From: Pseudonocardiales bacterium
GTDB lineage: Bacteria; Actinomycetota; Actinomycetes; Mycobacteriales; QHCA01
Direction: 5' to 3'
DNA: 34,005 nucleotides
NCBI GenBank assembly: GCA_003244095.1
Contig: QHCA01000409.1
Span: forward strand, 3,855 to 37,859
A model generated the notes under the pieces. That model saw only the letters and a list, made by a program, of their open reading frames with translations. It was not told the DNA's origin and made no database searches. The position numbers were made by a program, and so were the translations under genes. Every line of letters begins with the position of its first letter. The first letter of the stretch is position 1. Below are positions 1 to 7,896 of the stretch, piece by piece.

Positions 1-902
1 ATCGTCGGGCGGCGCAGCCACGACCGCCTGCCGTCGAGGTCACGCTGGGCGGCGGCCGCGATGACGAAGGCGAACAGCAACGGCAGCAGCGCCCGGTGCA
101 GGCCGAACACCAGGTCCTGCACGGACTGGTTGGTCCGGTTGGCGTAGCCGAAGATGAACACGATCCACCCCAGGGTCACCGCGAGTGCGGGCAGCAGGGG
201 GATCCGCACCCGTACCCCGTGCCGGAGGCCGGCCGCGAGCAGCACGCCGAGCACGAACTCCCCCACCCGGTACGGCGGGGAGATGTAGGTGATCCAGACG
301 AAGTGCGGCGTGCTCAGGTGCCCGTGCAGGACCTGCGGCGTGGCGTACAGGCAGATCAGGACCACCGCGGCCGCGCCGGACAGGACGGCCGGGCGCCAGC
401 GCAGGATCGGCCGGACGACGAAGGGGTGGACGGCGTAGAAGAACGCCTCGCAGGACAACGTCCACGACGTCGGGTTGCCGCCGAAGTAGGTCGACGGGGC
501 CGCCGACCATGCTTGCAGCAGCAGAAGCGAGAGCGCGATGGCGCTCCAGTCCAGGCCCAGGTGCCGGCCGTAGTAGAAGACGGGTATGGCGATGAGTGTG
601 GCCGTGACGTGCAGCGGCCAGATCCGGGCGAAGCGCCGCCAGTAGAAGCGGCGGGCGTTGTCGCCGGGGAAGAACGACCAGGTGAGCACGAAGCCGGAGA
701 GGACGAAGAAGAACGACACGCCTGCCGCCCCCAGCGTGTAGGACGCCAGCACCGGGATCACGGCAAAGTTCTGGATGTGCTGGAGCAGCACCATGTAGGC
801 GGCGAGGAACCGCAGGCCGGTGAGGGAGCTCAGCTGAGGCAGGCGCAGCGTGCCAGGGTCGGCCACGGCGACCTGCCGCGGTTCAACGAGACGCGATTCC
901 AT
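1..902 (-). CDS. Acyltransferase-3 family membrane protein (partial)
   Basis: This is a long minus-strand reading frame that runs off the left edge, so only about 300 N-terminal codons are seen. After a short cytoplasmic lead the protein reads LTGLRFLAAYMVLLQH, the typical opening of acyltransferase-3 (OafA/NodX-type) integral membrane enzymes, with an H in the first helix. It continues with FFFVLSGFVLTWSF and FYWRRFARIWPLH, both hallmark blocks of the family, and several hydrophobic helices. Such enzymes move acyl groups onto cell-surface sugars or lipids; the substrate cannot be read here. The ATG at 900-902 has GAAGGA about 8 bases upstream. It lies just past the csrA terminator and shows no link to flagella. 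Function at family level is fairly sure; the specific role is unknown. Confidence 0.85.
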   Translation of the reverse strand, partial: MESRLVEPRQVAVADPGTLRLPQLSSLTGLRFLAAYMVLLQHIQNFAVIPVLASYTLGAAGVSFFFVLSGFVLTWSFFPGDNARRFYWRRFARIWPLHVTATLIAIPVFYYGRHLGLDWSAIALSLLLLQAWSAAPSTYFGGNPTSWTLSCEAFFYAVHPFVVRPILRWRPAVLSGAAAVVLICLYATPQVLHGHLSTPHFVWITYISPPYRVGEFVLGVLLAAGLRHGVRVRIPLLPALAVTLGWIVFIFGYANRTNQSVQDLVFGLHRALLPLLFAFVIAAAAQRDLDGRRSWLRRPT

Positions 903-960
903 GCAGGGGTCCTTCGGCCGGGTCCAGCCGGGAACGATAGCCGATGCGCGGGCTCGGGCG

Positions 961-981
961 CCTCCCGCAGCGTGCGGGAGG
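961..981 (-). terminator. Hairpin terminator after csrA
   Basis: A perfect 9-bp inverted repeat, CCTCCCGCA / TGCGGGAGG with a 3-base loop, starts within two bases of the csrA stop codon. There is no T tract, as is common in high-GC actinobacteria. It plausibly ends the flgN-flgK-flgL-fliW-csrA transcript and separates it from the acyltransferase gene on the same strand. Confidence 0.7.
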
Positions 982-982
982 G

Positions 983-1216
983 TCAGGCGCCGCCGGGCAG
1001 TAGCCGGCGCAGCGCCTGCACTGTCTCGTCGTCCGCTGTGGCGGCGGCCCGGTTGGCGGCCTGCACCTGGCGGAAGACCTCCTCGCGGTGCACGGGCACC
1101 GACCGCGGGGCCGCGATGCCGACCCGCACGATGTCACCGCGCAGCTCGAGCACCGTGACGACGATGTCGTCGCCGATGATCACGCTCTCTCCCGCGCGGC
1201 GGCTCAGGACGAGCAC
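983..1216 (-). CDS. csrA: CsrA, RNA-binding translational regulator
   Basis: CsrA is a small dimeric protein that binds GGA motifs in mRNA leaders and usually blocks translation. This 77-residue product begins MLVLSRRAGESVIIGDDI, the canonical CsrA N-terminus, and keeps the central VRVGIAAP and VPVHREEVF segments that form the RNA-binding edge. I chose the GTG at 1214-1216 because it gives the standard MLVLSR start and has AGGGAG six bases upstream; a TTG six codons earlier is open but would add an atypical extension. It is the last gene of the flgN-flgK-flgL-fliW operon, 22 bases after fliW. In Bacillus subtilis, CsrA represses flagellin translation and is antagonised by FliW. Several flagellar leaders in this window carry matching GGA hairpins. 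Confidence 0.95.
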   Translation of the reverse strand: MLVLSRRAGESVIIGDDIVVTVLELRGDIVRVGIAAPRSVPVHREEVFRQVQAANRAAATADDETVQALRRLLPGGA

Positions 1217-1238
1217 AGGCAGCTCCCTCGGCAAGTGG

Positions 1239-1652
1239 TCACGCCGGGACGCCCGATGCGTGCAGGGGTGCCCGGACCGGCAGGTCGCTGCCGGTGAGCA
1301 CGACCTGGGCGGCCCGGCGGGTCCGGGTGGCGACCACCACAGGAGCCAGGAGGTTGGCGGTCGCGTCGTCGGCGGCGGCGCCGGGAGTCACGACGAGCAG
1401 CACGAGGGCGTCCTCGGCCCGCACGATGCCGAGCATCTCCTGCGTCTCGGCGTCGAGCTCCGGTGCGTAGTCGGGAAAGAACGCCGTCGGCGAGACGACG
1501 AGGAAGCGCAGGTCCGGATCGTCCAGCGACCGCAGGGCGCAGAGCAGGCCCTTGTCGTCGAGCTGGACGAGCACGAAGCGCCGGTGGTCGGGAAATCCCG
1601 GAATCGGGATGACGAAGTCCAGGGCGGGTAGGTCGGCCGTGTTGATCAGCAC
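1239..1652 (-). CDS. fliW: FliW, flagellar assembly factor and CsrA antagonist
   Basis: FliW binds either flagellin or CsrA, so flagellin secretion frees FliW to sequester CsrA and relieve repression of flagellin translation. The 137-residue product has the FliW core, PIPGFPDHRRFVLVQLDD near the N-terminus followed by LRFLVVSP and a central stretch equivalent to the usual DAEVLLVVTP block. The GTG at 1650-1652 is the first usable start after the flgL stop, but its GAAGGA abuts the codon directly, so initiation may depend on coupling to flgL translation 20 bases upstream. The order flgL-fliW-csrA is the classical Gram-positive arrangement, which supports the call. Confidence 0.92.
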   Translation of the reverse strand: MLINTADLPALDFVIPIPGFPDHRRFVLVQLDDKGLLCALRSLDDPDLRFLVVSPTAFFPDYAPELDAETQEMLGIVRAEDALVLLVVTPGAAADDATANLLAPVVVATRTRRAAQVVLTGSDLPVRAPLHASGVPA

Positions 1653-1672
1653 TCCTTCGTTGGCGACGAGAG

Positions 1673-2563
1673 TCAGCGCAGGAAGTCCACCAGCGACGGC
1701 TGGAGAACCTTGGCAGTCACGCTCAACGCCGCCTGGTAGGAGGTCTGCTGAAGGTTCAGCTCGGTGATTGTCTTGGGCAGGTCGACGTCCTCGAGAGCCG
1801 AGAGCTGGCCGGTGAGCGCCAGCACCCGATCATCTGCCGCTTGGCTCATGCTCATCACCCGACTGTAACGGGCCCCGACATCGGCGAGCTGCGCAGTCAC
1901 GGTTCGGGTCGCCGCGTCGAGCCGGTCCAGGTCGGCGCCCAGCGCGGCCGGATTCGCCGTGAAGTCCGCGGTGAGGTCGGTCAGGATCGTGAAGAGCTGC
2001 CCGCTGCCGGTGCCGAACACCTGCGGGCCGGTGGTGTCCACCCGGACGGTGGCGGTGTCACCCACGCTCCGGTCGACGGCGTTGGCGTCGCCCACGTAGA
2101 CCCCGGCCGGGCTGTAGGCCACCTGGCCGCTGGTCGTGCCGCCGAACACCGGGCGGCCCAGGTAGCTGGAGTTGGCCGTCTGCAGCAGTGACTGGCGGAT
2201 CGAGTCCACCTGGGCGGCGAGCGCTGCCTGGGCGTCCGGCCCGGTGCTTCCGCTCGACATGCCCTGGACGACGAGATCGCGGGCCTGCCGGATCTGGTCC
2301 AACCCGGAGCTGAGGCTCTGGTCCTGGGTGCCCAGCCAGCCGATGCCGTCCTGTGCGTTGCGGGAGTACTGCTGCTGCATGCGGATCTGGCTGCGGACCC
2401 CCATCGCGGCGAACGCGTCGGAGGGGTTGTCCGACGGGCGGCTCAGGACCTTGCCGCTGGACAACTGCTGCTGGAGCTGGCTGAGCCGGCCGAGGCTGCC
2501 CTGCAGCCCGTTCAGCGACTGCGTCGACATCGACCGTTCGGTGACGCGTAGGGAGATGCTCAC
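1673..2563 (-). CDS. flgL: FlgL, hook-filament junction protein
   Basis: FlgL (HAP3) is the second junction protein between hook and filament. The 296-residue product has a flagellin-like N-terminal helix with LQQQLSSGKVLSRPSDNPSDA, the flagellin/FlgL signature, and a C-terminal D0-like helix ending in TSYQAALSVTAKVLQPSLVDFL. I placed the start at the GTG at 2561-2563, eight bases after the flgK stop, with GAGG just upstream. The same frame stays open far upstream into flgK, but that extension is a shadow. It is co-transcribed with flgK and fliW and would be exported by the flagellar type III system, probably chaperoned by FlgN. Confidence 0.95.
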   Translation of the reverse strand: MSISLRVTERSMSTQSLNGLQGSLGRLSQLQQQLSSGKVLSRPSDNPSDAFAAMGVRSQIRMQQQYSRNAQDGIGWLGTQDQSLSSGLDQIRQARDLVVQGMSSGSTGPDAQAALAAQVDSIRQSLLQTANSSYLGRPVFGGTTSGQVAYSPAGVYVGDANAVDRSVGDTATVRVDTTGPQVFGTGSGQLFTILTDLTADFTANPAALGADLDRLDAATRTVTAQLADVGARYSRVMSMSQAADDRVLALTGQLSALEDVDLPKTITELNLQQTSYQAALSVTAKVLQPSLVDFLR

Positions 2564-2571
2564 GGCCTGCC

Positions 2572-3951
2572 TCAGACTCCTGTGTGGTTGATGAGCGTGT
2601 CGAGCATGCTGTCGATGGCGTTGAGCACCTTGGAGGCGGCCTCGTAGGCGCGCTGGAAGGTCAGCATGTTCGTCATCTCCTCGTCGAGGTTCACCCCGGA
2701 CTGCCCTTCTCGGGCGGCGTCGACGTCCTGGGTCACCGTATTCTGCACGAGCTGCTGGGCCTGGGCCGACTGGCTCTGCACGCCGAGCTCGGCGACCACC
2801 TGGCGATAGAGCCGGTCCGGCCCGCCAGGGGTGTCCGAGAGACGGCCCATCAGCAGGGCGTTCGACCCGTCGAGGTTGCCGCCGGGCGAGCCCGACGCGG
2901 CGACCAGAGCGGGATCGCTGAACGCGACGGCGATTCCGGCGGCGGTGGTGCCGGTGAAGAACGGGCCACCGGCCGCGCCACCGAGATCGAATCCGGCCTG
3001 CTGCTGCGCGTTGACGGTGCTCGCCAGCGTCGCAGCCACCCCGTCCAACTGGGCCGAGAACCCCGGCAGCAGGTTGTTGAGCGACTCCAGCATCGAGCCC
3101 ACCTGTCCGGCAGGGACTGACGCGGGAAGTCCGTTGTCGACCCAGCTCAGCGCGGCCGGCTGGCCGGCGACATCGACCAGGCGCCCGGGACCTGAGGCAT
3201 GGACGGCCCGGCTCGTCGCGCCGCTCACCAGCGACGACCCGCCGAGGAACACGTCGACCCGCCCGTCCGCGCCGGCCCGGGCGGTCGCCCCGGTCAGCTC
3301 GGAGATGTGCAGGACGAGGACGTCGCGCTGGTCGGTCAGCTCGTTGGCCGGCAGCCCCCCCGCGTTGGCTCGGATCACCGCCTGGTTGAGCTGGGCGATG
3401 GTCTGCGCCGTGGTGTTCACGTCCGAAGCGACCGTGTCGAGTTGCTGGCGGGTGGTCGACCACTCGGTGGCGATGGCACCGGAGAGGTCGTTCAACCGGC
3501 CGGCCACGGCTGCGGCCCGTTGCAAGAGGGTGCCGCGGGCGGCCAGGTCACCCGGGTTGTTCGCCACGTCGTGCCAGGCGCTCCACGTGTCGGCCATGAG
3601 AGCCTGCAGCCCGCTGTCGCCGGGCTCGCCGAGCCCCTGCTCCAGCGAGCTCATCACGGCGGTGCGGCCGTCGACGAGTGCGGACTGGCCGTGCTGCTCG
3701 CGGGCCCGGGTCTCCAGGAGCTGGTCGCGCATCCTGGCGATGTCGGCGACCTGGACCCCGGCGCCGGCGCCGCTCCACACGGAGAAGATGCCCGGAACGG
3801 TGGGCCCGCCGACCGATGCCAGGTCGACCCGCTGGCGGCTGTAGCCGACGGTGTTCGCGTTCGCGATATTCTGCCCGGTGACGTCGAGGCCGCTCCGCTG
3901 GGCGTACAGGGCGCTGAGCGCGACGGACACGCCGGAGAACGTGCTGCTCAC
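2572..3951 (-). CDS. flgK: FlgK, hook-associated protein 1
   Basis: FlgK (HAP1) caps the hook and joins it to FlgL. The 459-residue product starts with the rod/hook family N-terminus, LSALYAQRSGLDVTGQNIAN followed by NTVGYSRQRVDL, and ends with NLDEEMTNMLTFQRAYEAAS and MLDTLINHTG, the standard FlgK C-terminus. The GTG start shares one base with the TAG stop of flgN, so the two are translationally coupled. Flanking flgN and flgL confirm identity. Length is somewhat short for the family, mostly in the central domain. Confidence 0.96.
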   Translation of the reverse strand: MSSTFSGVSVALSALYAQRSGLDVTGQNIANANTVGYSRQRVDLASVGGPTVPGIFSVWSGAGAGVQVADIARMRDQLLETRAREQHGQSALVDGRTAVMSSLEQGLGEPGDSGLQALMADTWSAWHDVANNPGDLAARGTLLQRAAAVAGRLNDLSGAIATEWSTTRQQLDTVASDVNTTAQTIAQLNQAVIRANAGGLPANELTDQRDVLVLHISELTGATARAGADGRVDVFLGGSSLVSGATSRAVHASGPGRLVDVAGQPAALSWVDNGLPASVPAGQVGSMLESLNNLLPGFSAQLDGVAATLASTVNAQQQAGFDLGGAAGGPFFTGTTAAGIAVAFSDPALVAASGSPGGNLDGSNALLMGRLSDTPGGPDRLYRQVVAELGVQSQSAQAQQLVQNTVTQDVDAAREGQSGVNLDEEMTNMLTFQRAYEAASKVLNAIDSMLDTLINHTGV

Positions 3952-4433
3952 TACATCGCCTCGTCGAGAAGCCGGGCGCGGGGCGTGTTGGCCACGGCCC
4001 CACCCTGCGGGCCGTAGGTCTGCACGCCGTCCCCGAGCGCGAGCAGGGTCTCGGTGGTGGCCCGTTGCCCCCGCGTCAGAAAGCTGTGGTTGCCCTCTGC
4101 CAGCTGGCTGACCTCGGCGGTGAGCTCGAGGAATGCCCGTCGGTGACCGATGAGCAAGCTGTGCCAGGGCTCCGGTGCGGCGTCGGCGAGCACGGTCAGG
4201 CTGGGATTGGGTCGCAGGCTGAGCTCGGCGGCAACGGCGTCGACGGCAACTGCCCGCAGCAGCTCGGTCTTGCGGATCTCGCCGAGGACCATCTCGACCT
4301 CGTGGGTGGCCCGGGCGAGCCAGCGGGTGCGGCCGGCGGCGAGCACCAGCTGCTCCTCCTCCAGCTTGAACACCAGGAGTTCAAGCATCTCGCGCTCACG
4401 CCAGAGAATGCTCGAAACCTCGTCCAGACCCAT
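3951..4433 (-). CDS. flgN: FlgN-type export chaperone
   Basis: FlgN chaperones FlgK and FlgL before export. The 160-residue product is highly helical and charged, with WREREMLELLVFKLEEEQLVL near the N-terminus, which matches the FlgN family pattern of a paired-helix protein, and position directly before flgK is diagnostic. I chose the ATG at 4431-4433 (start MGLDEVSSILW) over the open GTG at 4484, which adds an Arg-rich segment lying in the leader. The Shine-Dalgarno is poor: GGAGGG is 12 bases away and GGCGGGAC is adjacent. It is the first gene of the minus-strand operon and follows a FliA-type promoter at 4508-4535. Confidence 0.85.
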   Translation of the reverse strand: MGLDEVSSILWREREMLELLVFKLEEEQLVLAAGRTRWLARATHEVEMVLGEIRKTELLRAVAVDAVAAELSLRPNPSLTVLADAAPEPWHSLLIGHRRAFLELTAEVSQLAEGNHSFLTRGQRATTETLLALGDGVQTYGPQGGAVANTPRARLLDEAM

Positions 4434-4485
4434 GTCCCGCCACACCCTCCACCGTCTCGACGTCTTCGCCTTGCGACGACACACG

Positions 4486-4492
4486 GTCCGTG
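4486..4492 (-). promoter_or_regulatory. Candidate CsrA-type GGA motif in flgN leader
   Basis: On the minus strand this reads CACGGAC, the heptamer shared by the other FliA-dependent leaders. It lies about 10 bases after the predicted transcription start and 53 bases before the flgN ATG. The flanks can form a 5-bp stem, CGGTC / GACCG, but here the GGA straddles the stem edge rather than sitting free in a loop, so it is a weaker candidate than the fliC, flgB and flhA sites. Confidence 0.35.
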
Positions 4493-4507
4493 CGACCGCT
4501 GCAGGCT

Positions 4508-4535
4508 CAATCGACCAGACGTTGCCGGCCCTGAG
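4508..4535 (-). promoter_or_regulatory. FliA-type promoter of flgN-flgK-flgL-fliW-csrA
   Basis: On the minus strand: CTCA, 16 bases, GTCGATTG. The -35 and -10 match the pattern seen before fliC, flgB, flbD and flhA in this window, and the -10 resembles the sigma-28 consensus GCCGATAA. The predicted start is near 4501, giving a leader of roughly 70 bases. Confidence 0.65.
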
Positions 4536-4618
4536 CGTTTGTGGTGTGCCATCTCACGGCCGGGCGGGCAGTGATCACCCGCTCGGCCTAGCAACCCCGG
4601 GTCACGCGCGCCGAACCC

Positions 4619-5485
4619 ATGTATGTGACCGACCAGAGCAAGTCCGCAGCGTCAGCCCGGATCGAGCAACTCGTACGGGACAATCTGCCGCTGGTCGGCT
4701 ACCTCGTCCGTGAACTCTTCGGCAGGTTGCCCTCCTATCTGAGTAAGGACGACCTCACCTCGGCCGGCCTCGCCGCCCTGGCGTACGCCGCGAAGGCGTT
4801 CGACGCCGAGCGCGGGGTGAGCTTCTCCACCTTCGCCTCGACCCGGATCCGCGGCGCCCTGCTCGACGAGCTGCGCGGCCAGGACTGGGCGAGCAGGTCG
4901 GTGCGCGCCCGCGCCCGGCAGCTCGACCGGGTGCAGGGAGAGCTGGCGGTGGTCCTCGGCCGCAGCCCCACCCAGGGCGAGATCGCGGAGTCGATGGGAG
5001 TCAGCAAGAGCGAGGTCGGCGCCGTCGCCGACGACGTGCAGCGGGCCATGGTCCTCAGCCTGCAGGGTTTCGCCGACGGCCAGGTCGAGCACACCCTGCC
5101 GGACCGGGCCCCCGGTCCGGAGGACCTGCTGCTGCACCGCGAACAGCTCGGCTACCTGCGCGACGCCGTGGCCAGCCTGCCGGAGCGACTCCGGGTCGTC
5201 GTGACCCGGTACTTCCTCGACGACGAGCCGATGGCCGCCATCGCGGCCGACATGGGCGTCACCGAATCCCGGATCTCCCAGCTGCGGGCCGACGCGCTCG
5301 CACTGCTCAAGGACGGGATGAACGCCCAGCTCGACCCCGCGCAGGTGACCGGGAGCGGCAACCCCGGCGGGTGCGTCGACCGCCGGCGTGAGGCCTACTA
5401 TGCCGCCGTCGCGGCGCAGGGCACCCTGCGGAGCCGGCTGGCGGCGACGAGCCCGCTCGGCCTGTCCGTACCCCTGACCGCCTGA
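4619..5485 (+). CDS. fliA: FliA/WhiG-family RNA polymerase sigma factor
   Basis: This is the sigma-28-type factor that would direct late flagellar transcription. In the 288-residue product, region 2 spans about residues 20-95 (DLTSAGLAALAYAAKAFD and VSFSTFASTRIRGALLDELR), region 3 about 100-155 (GRSPTQGEIAESMGVSKSEV), and region 4 about 175-235 (LPERLRVVVTRYFLDDEPM, then a helix-turn-helix around MGVTESRISQLRADAL). The C-terminal 50 residues are a family-atypical tail. The ATG at 4619 has no good Shine-Dalgarno; a GTG two codons later is an alternative. It is divergent from flgN and precedes fliC. No anti-sigma FlgM gene is recognisable in the window. WhiG-like sporulation sigma factors are homologous, but the context favours FliA. 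Confidence 0.92.
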   Translation: MYVTDQSKSAASARIEQLVRDNLPLVGYLVRELFGRLPSYLSKDDLTSAGLAALAYAAKAFDAERGVSFSTFASTRIRGALLDELRGQDWASRSVRARARQLDRVQGELAVVLGRSPTQGEIAESMGVSKSEVGAVADDVQRAMVLSLQGFADGQVEHTLPDRAPGPEDLLLHREQLGYLRDAVASLPERLRVVVTRYFLDDEPMAAIAADMGVTESRISQLRADALALLKDGMNAQLDPAQVTGSGNPGGCVDRRREAYYAAVAAQGTLRSRLAATSPLGLSVPLTA

Positions 5486-5518
5486 GCCTTGCCCCCAACC
5501 GCACGGGGAACCGGCAGA

Positions 5519-5537
5519 CGGCGTCACCCGAACGCCG
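5519..5537 (+). terminator. Weak hairpin between fliA and fliC
   Basis: A 6-bp inverted repeat, CGGCGT / ACGCCG with a 7-base loop, lies about 35 bases after the fliA stop and just before the fliC promoter. It could attenuate fliA transcripts. The stem is short and could be chance in this base composition. Upstream, AACCG occurs twice, 12 bases apart (5497 and 5509), which could be an activator site but is weak. Confidence 0.3.
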
Positions 5538-5549
5538 CACAGAGATTTC

Positions 5550-5577
5550 CTCAGCATCCCCGACGACACGTCGATGA
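5550..5577 (+). promoter_or_regulatory. FliA-type promoter of fliC
   Basis: CTCA at 5550-5553, 16 bases, then GTCGATGA at 5570-5577. The -10 matches six of eight positions of the sigma-28 consensus GCCGATAA. The predicted start is near 5584, giving a leader of about 54 bases that holds the GGA hairpin. The same CTCA-N16 spacing recurs before flgN, flgB and flbD. Confidence 0.7.
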
Positions 5578-5588
5578 ACTCCACGTAG

Positions 5589-5606
5589 CGGCCCACGGAC
5601 GGGCCG
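5589..5606 (+). promoter_or_regulatory. GGA-loop hairpin in fliC leader, candidate CsrA site
   Basis: A perfect 6-bp stem, CGGCCC / GGGCCG, presents the hexaloop ACGGAC, so GGA (5597-5599) sits in the loop, the textbook geometry for CsrA binding. A second GGA at 5628-5630, exactly 31 bases downstream, is part of the Shine-Dalgarno AAGGAGGA (5623-5630). This two-site layout, one hairpin and one on the ribosome site, parallels the flagellin leader bound by CsrA in Bacillus subtilis. That CsrA binds here is inference. Confidence 0.6.
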
Positions 5607-5637
5607 TATCACGACCCCACTCAAGGAGGAAATGATC

Positions 5638-6465
5638 ATGGGTCTGCGAATCAATCAGAACATCGCGTCGATGAACGCGTACCGCAACCTGTCGGTGACC
5701 GACAACCAGATGGCGAAGTCGCTGGAGAAGCTTTCCAGCGGTTTCCGTATCAACCGCGCCGCCGACGACGCGGCCGGCCTCTCGATCTCCGAGGGACTGC
5801 GCTCGCAAATCGGTGGCCTCAAGGTGGCCGTGCGCAACGCCCAGGACGGCGTCAACGTCGTCCAGACGGCAGACGGCGCCCTGAACGAGTCGACCGCGAT
5901 CCTGCAGCGTATGCGGGACCTCGCGGTGCAGGCGTCCAACGACGGCTCGCAGGACACGACCGCGCAGACGGCGGCCAACACCGAGTTCCAGCAGCTCAAC
6001 AGTGAGCTGACCCGGATCTCGGCGACCACCTCGTTCAACGGCAAGAACCTGCTGGACGGCTCCTACGCCGGCACCTTCCAGGTGGGCTCGAAGAACAGCG
6101 CGTCCGACCAGATCACGGTCACGCTGGCCACAGCGGTCGACGCTGCGGGTCTGGGCACCAGTGCCGGAGACCTGACGACCACCGGTGGCGCCCAGTCTGC
6201 TATCGACCTGGTCGACACGGCCATCGGAACGGTCAACGCGACTCGGGCAAGCCTGGGTGCCTACCAGAACCGGTTCGAGCACACGGTGAACAACCTCAAC
6301 GTCGCGGTGGAGAACCTGTCCGCGTCGGAGAGCCAGATCCGCGACACCGACATGGCGCAGGAGATGAGCAATCTGTCTCGCTCGCAGATCCTGCAGCAGG
6401 CCGGCACCTCGATGTTGGCCCAGGCCAACTCGTCACAGCAGTCGATCCTGAAGCTGCTCGGCTGA
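5638..6465 (+). CDS. fliC: Flagellin, filament subunit
   Basis: This is the major filament protein, exported and polymerised at the cell tip. The 275-residue product has the conserved N-terminal D0/D1 segment, MGLRINQNIASMNAYRNL with SGFRINRAADDAAGLSISE, and a C-terminal D1/D0 segment ending in ILQQAGTSMLAQANSSQQSI. The central region is very short, so it is a compact flagellin almost lacking outer domains. I chose the ATG at 5638 rather than the in-frame ATG at 5632, because AAGGAGGA ends 7 bases before 5638 but only 1 base before 5632, and because MGLRINQN is the family start. It has its own FliA-type promoter, a CsrA-like leader and a strong terminator. Confidence 0.97.
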   Translation: MGLRINQNIASMNAYRNLSVTDNQMAKSLEKLSSGFRINRAADDAAGLSISEGLRSQIGGLKVAVRNAQDGVNVVQTADGALNESTAILQRMRDLAVQASNDGSQDTTAQTAANTEFQQLNSELTRISATTSFNGKNLLDGSYAGTFQVGSKNSASDQITVTLATAVDAAGLGTSAGDLTTTGGAQSAIDLVDTAIGTVNATRASLGAYQNRFEHTVNNLNVAVENLSASESQIRDTDMAQEMSNLSRSQILQQAGTSMLAQANSSQQSILKLLG

Positions 6466-6492
6466 CCTGTCCGGACCTGAGTACGACTGAGC

Positions 6493-6524
6493 GGGGGCGG
6501 CCAGCTAACCAGCCGGCCGCCCCC
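6493..6524 (+). terminator. Strong hairpin terminator after fliC
   Basis: A 10-bp inverted repeat, GGGGGCGGCC / GGCCGCCCCC with a 12-base loop, starts 28 bases after the fliC stop and is followed by a short CTT run. It should insulate the highly expressed flagellin transcript from fliD. No FliA-type promoter is visible between it and fliD, so fliD may depend on read-through or on an unrecognised promoter. Confidence 0.8.
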
Positions 6525-6551
6525 CTTCACCGGTGAGAGGGGGACAATCAC

Positions 6552-7892
6552 ATGGCAACGAGCTCGAGCAGCGTCGACGGCCTGGTCAGCGGCCTGGACA
6601 GCACGGCGATCATCACCCAGCTGATGGCCCTGGAGCGGCAGCCGCAGAACCGGCTCAAGGTCCAGCTGCAGACCGAGCAGACCGCCCTGAGCGGCTACCA
6701 GGCGATCAACACCAAGGTCGCCGTCCTGCTCACCGCCACCCGCAAGTTCACCGACCCCCTGACCACCGCGTGGAACAGCCTGTCGGTCGCCTCGTCCTCC
6801 GCGACCGTTTCGGCGAGCGCGACCTTCTCGTCGACCAGCGGGCAGCTCGCGTTCGACGTGCTACAGCTCGCCGTCGCACATGCCGTCCGCAGCGACACCG
6901 TCGCCGGGCTCACCGCCCCGGTCGCCAGTGCCCCGGCGGGCATCGACATCACCCTGAACAGCGGTGATCCGGCCGCCACGCCGACCCACATCACCCTGAC
7001 CGACGGCTCCCTGCAAGGCGTGGTCGCCGCGATCAACGCCAAGAAGCTCGGGGTCAGTGCCACCGCCGTGCAGGTGAGCGACGGCGTCTACCGGCTCCAG
7101 CTCGCGTCGACGACCACCGGTGCCCCGTCACAGTTCACCGTCACGGGGCTGAGCATCGGCACCGCTGCCTCGTCGACCGGTACGGACGCGCAGATATCGG
7201 TGGGCTCCGGGGCCGGTGCCTACACCGTGACCAGCCATACCAACACCTTCGGCGGTGTCCTGCCCGGCGTGACGTTCACGGTCTCCAAGCTCGAGACCGG
7301 GGTCACCCTCGTCAGCAGCACATCCGGGGACAAGATCGCCGACGCGATGCAGGCCATGGTCGACGCGGCCAACGCCGGCGTCACCCTGATGAAGAGCCTC
7401 AGCAGCTACGACACCACGGCCAAGAAGGGCTCCGTGCTGTCCGGTGACTACGTCGTAGGCCAGCTGCGCAACCAGTTCGGTAGGGCCATCTCCACCGCGG
7501 CGACCGGCGGTAGCAGCCTCAAGACGGTCGGCGTCCAGGTCGACCGCGACGGCGTCTACCTCTTCGACCGGGCCGTCTTCCTCGCCTCCTATCAGGCCGA
7601 CCCGGTCAGCACGCAGAACCTCACCACCTCACTGGCCACCACCCTGCAGGGCATCGCGACGAAGGCCACCACATCGGGGACCGGCACGCTGAACCTGGCC
7701 GTCCAGGGCCGCAACGCCGCCATCAAGACGCTGACCGACGGGATCTCCGGCTGGGACGACAAGCTCGCCGTCAAGCAAGCCGCCCTGCAGCGGCGGTTCG
7801 CCGCCCTCGAAGTGACGCTCGGCAAGCTCAAGAACCAGTCCAACTGGCTGGCCGGTCAGATCGGCAGCCTGTCCACGAGTCGGAACGGCTGA
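6552..7892 (+). CDS. fliD: FliD, filament cap protein
   Basis: FliD (HAP2) caps the filament and folds exported flagellin. The 446-residue product starts SSVDGLVSGLDSTAIITQLM, the characteristic FliD N-terminus, followed by a long Thr/Ser/Ala-rich middle, and ends with a heptad-rich helix (LAVKQAALQRRFAALEVTLGKL and then NQSNWLAGQI), the standard FliD C-terminus. The ATG at 6552 has GAGAGGGGGA 8 bases upstream. It heads the fliD-fliS-small hypothetical set. Confidence 0.96.
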   Translation: MATSSSSVDGLVSGLDSTAIITQLMALERQPQNRLKVQLQTEQTALSGYQAINTKVAVLLTATRKFTDPLTTAWNSLSVASSSATVSASATFSSTSGQLAFDVLQLAVAHAVRSDTVAGLTAPVASAPAGIDITLNSGDPAATPTHITLTDGSLQGVVAAINAKKLGVSATAVQVSDGVYRLQLASTTTGAPSQFTVTGLSIGTAASSTGTDAQISVGSGAGAYTVTSHTNTFGGVLPGVTFTVSKLETGVTLVSSTSGDKIADAMQAMVDAANAGVTLMKSLSSYDTTAKKGSVLSGDYVVGQLRNQFGRAISTAATGGSSLKTVGVQVDRDGVYLFDRAVFLASYQADPVSTQNLTTSLATTLQGIATKATTSGTGTLNLAVQGRNAAIKTLTDGISGWDDKLAVKQAALQRRFAALEVTLGKLKNQSNWLAGQIGSLSTSRNG

Positions 7893-7896
7893 GCAA

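Noticed and set aside
96-1631. Long plus-strand open frame opposite the acyltransferase, csrA and fliW
   Set aside because: Spans three well-supported minus-strand genes, has a low-complexity Gly/Arg/Glu composition and no family features; it is a high-GC antisense shadow.
4591-4616. FliA-type promoter directly before the fliA gene (GCCGAA at 4610)
   Set aside because: The -10 is good but the -35 at 16-base spacing is AGCA, and transcription would start inside the annotated start codon. Only possible if translation begins at a later codon.
5632-5637. Earlier ATG as the fliC start
   Set aside because: Only one base separates it from the Shine-Dalgarno, and it adds Met-Ile before the family-standard MGLRINQN.
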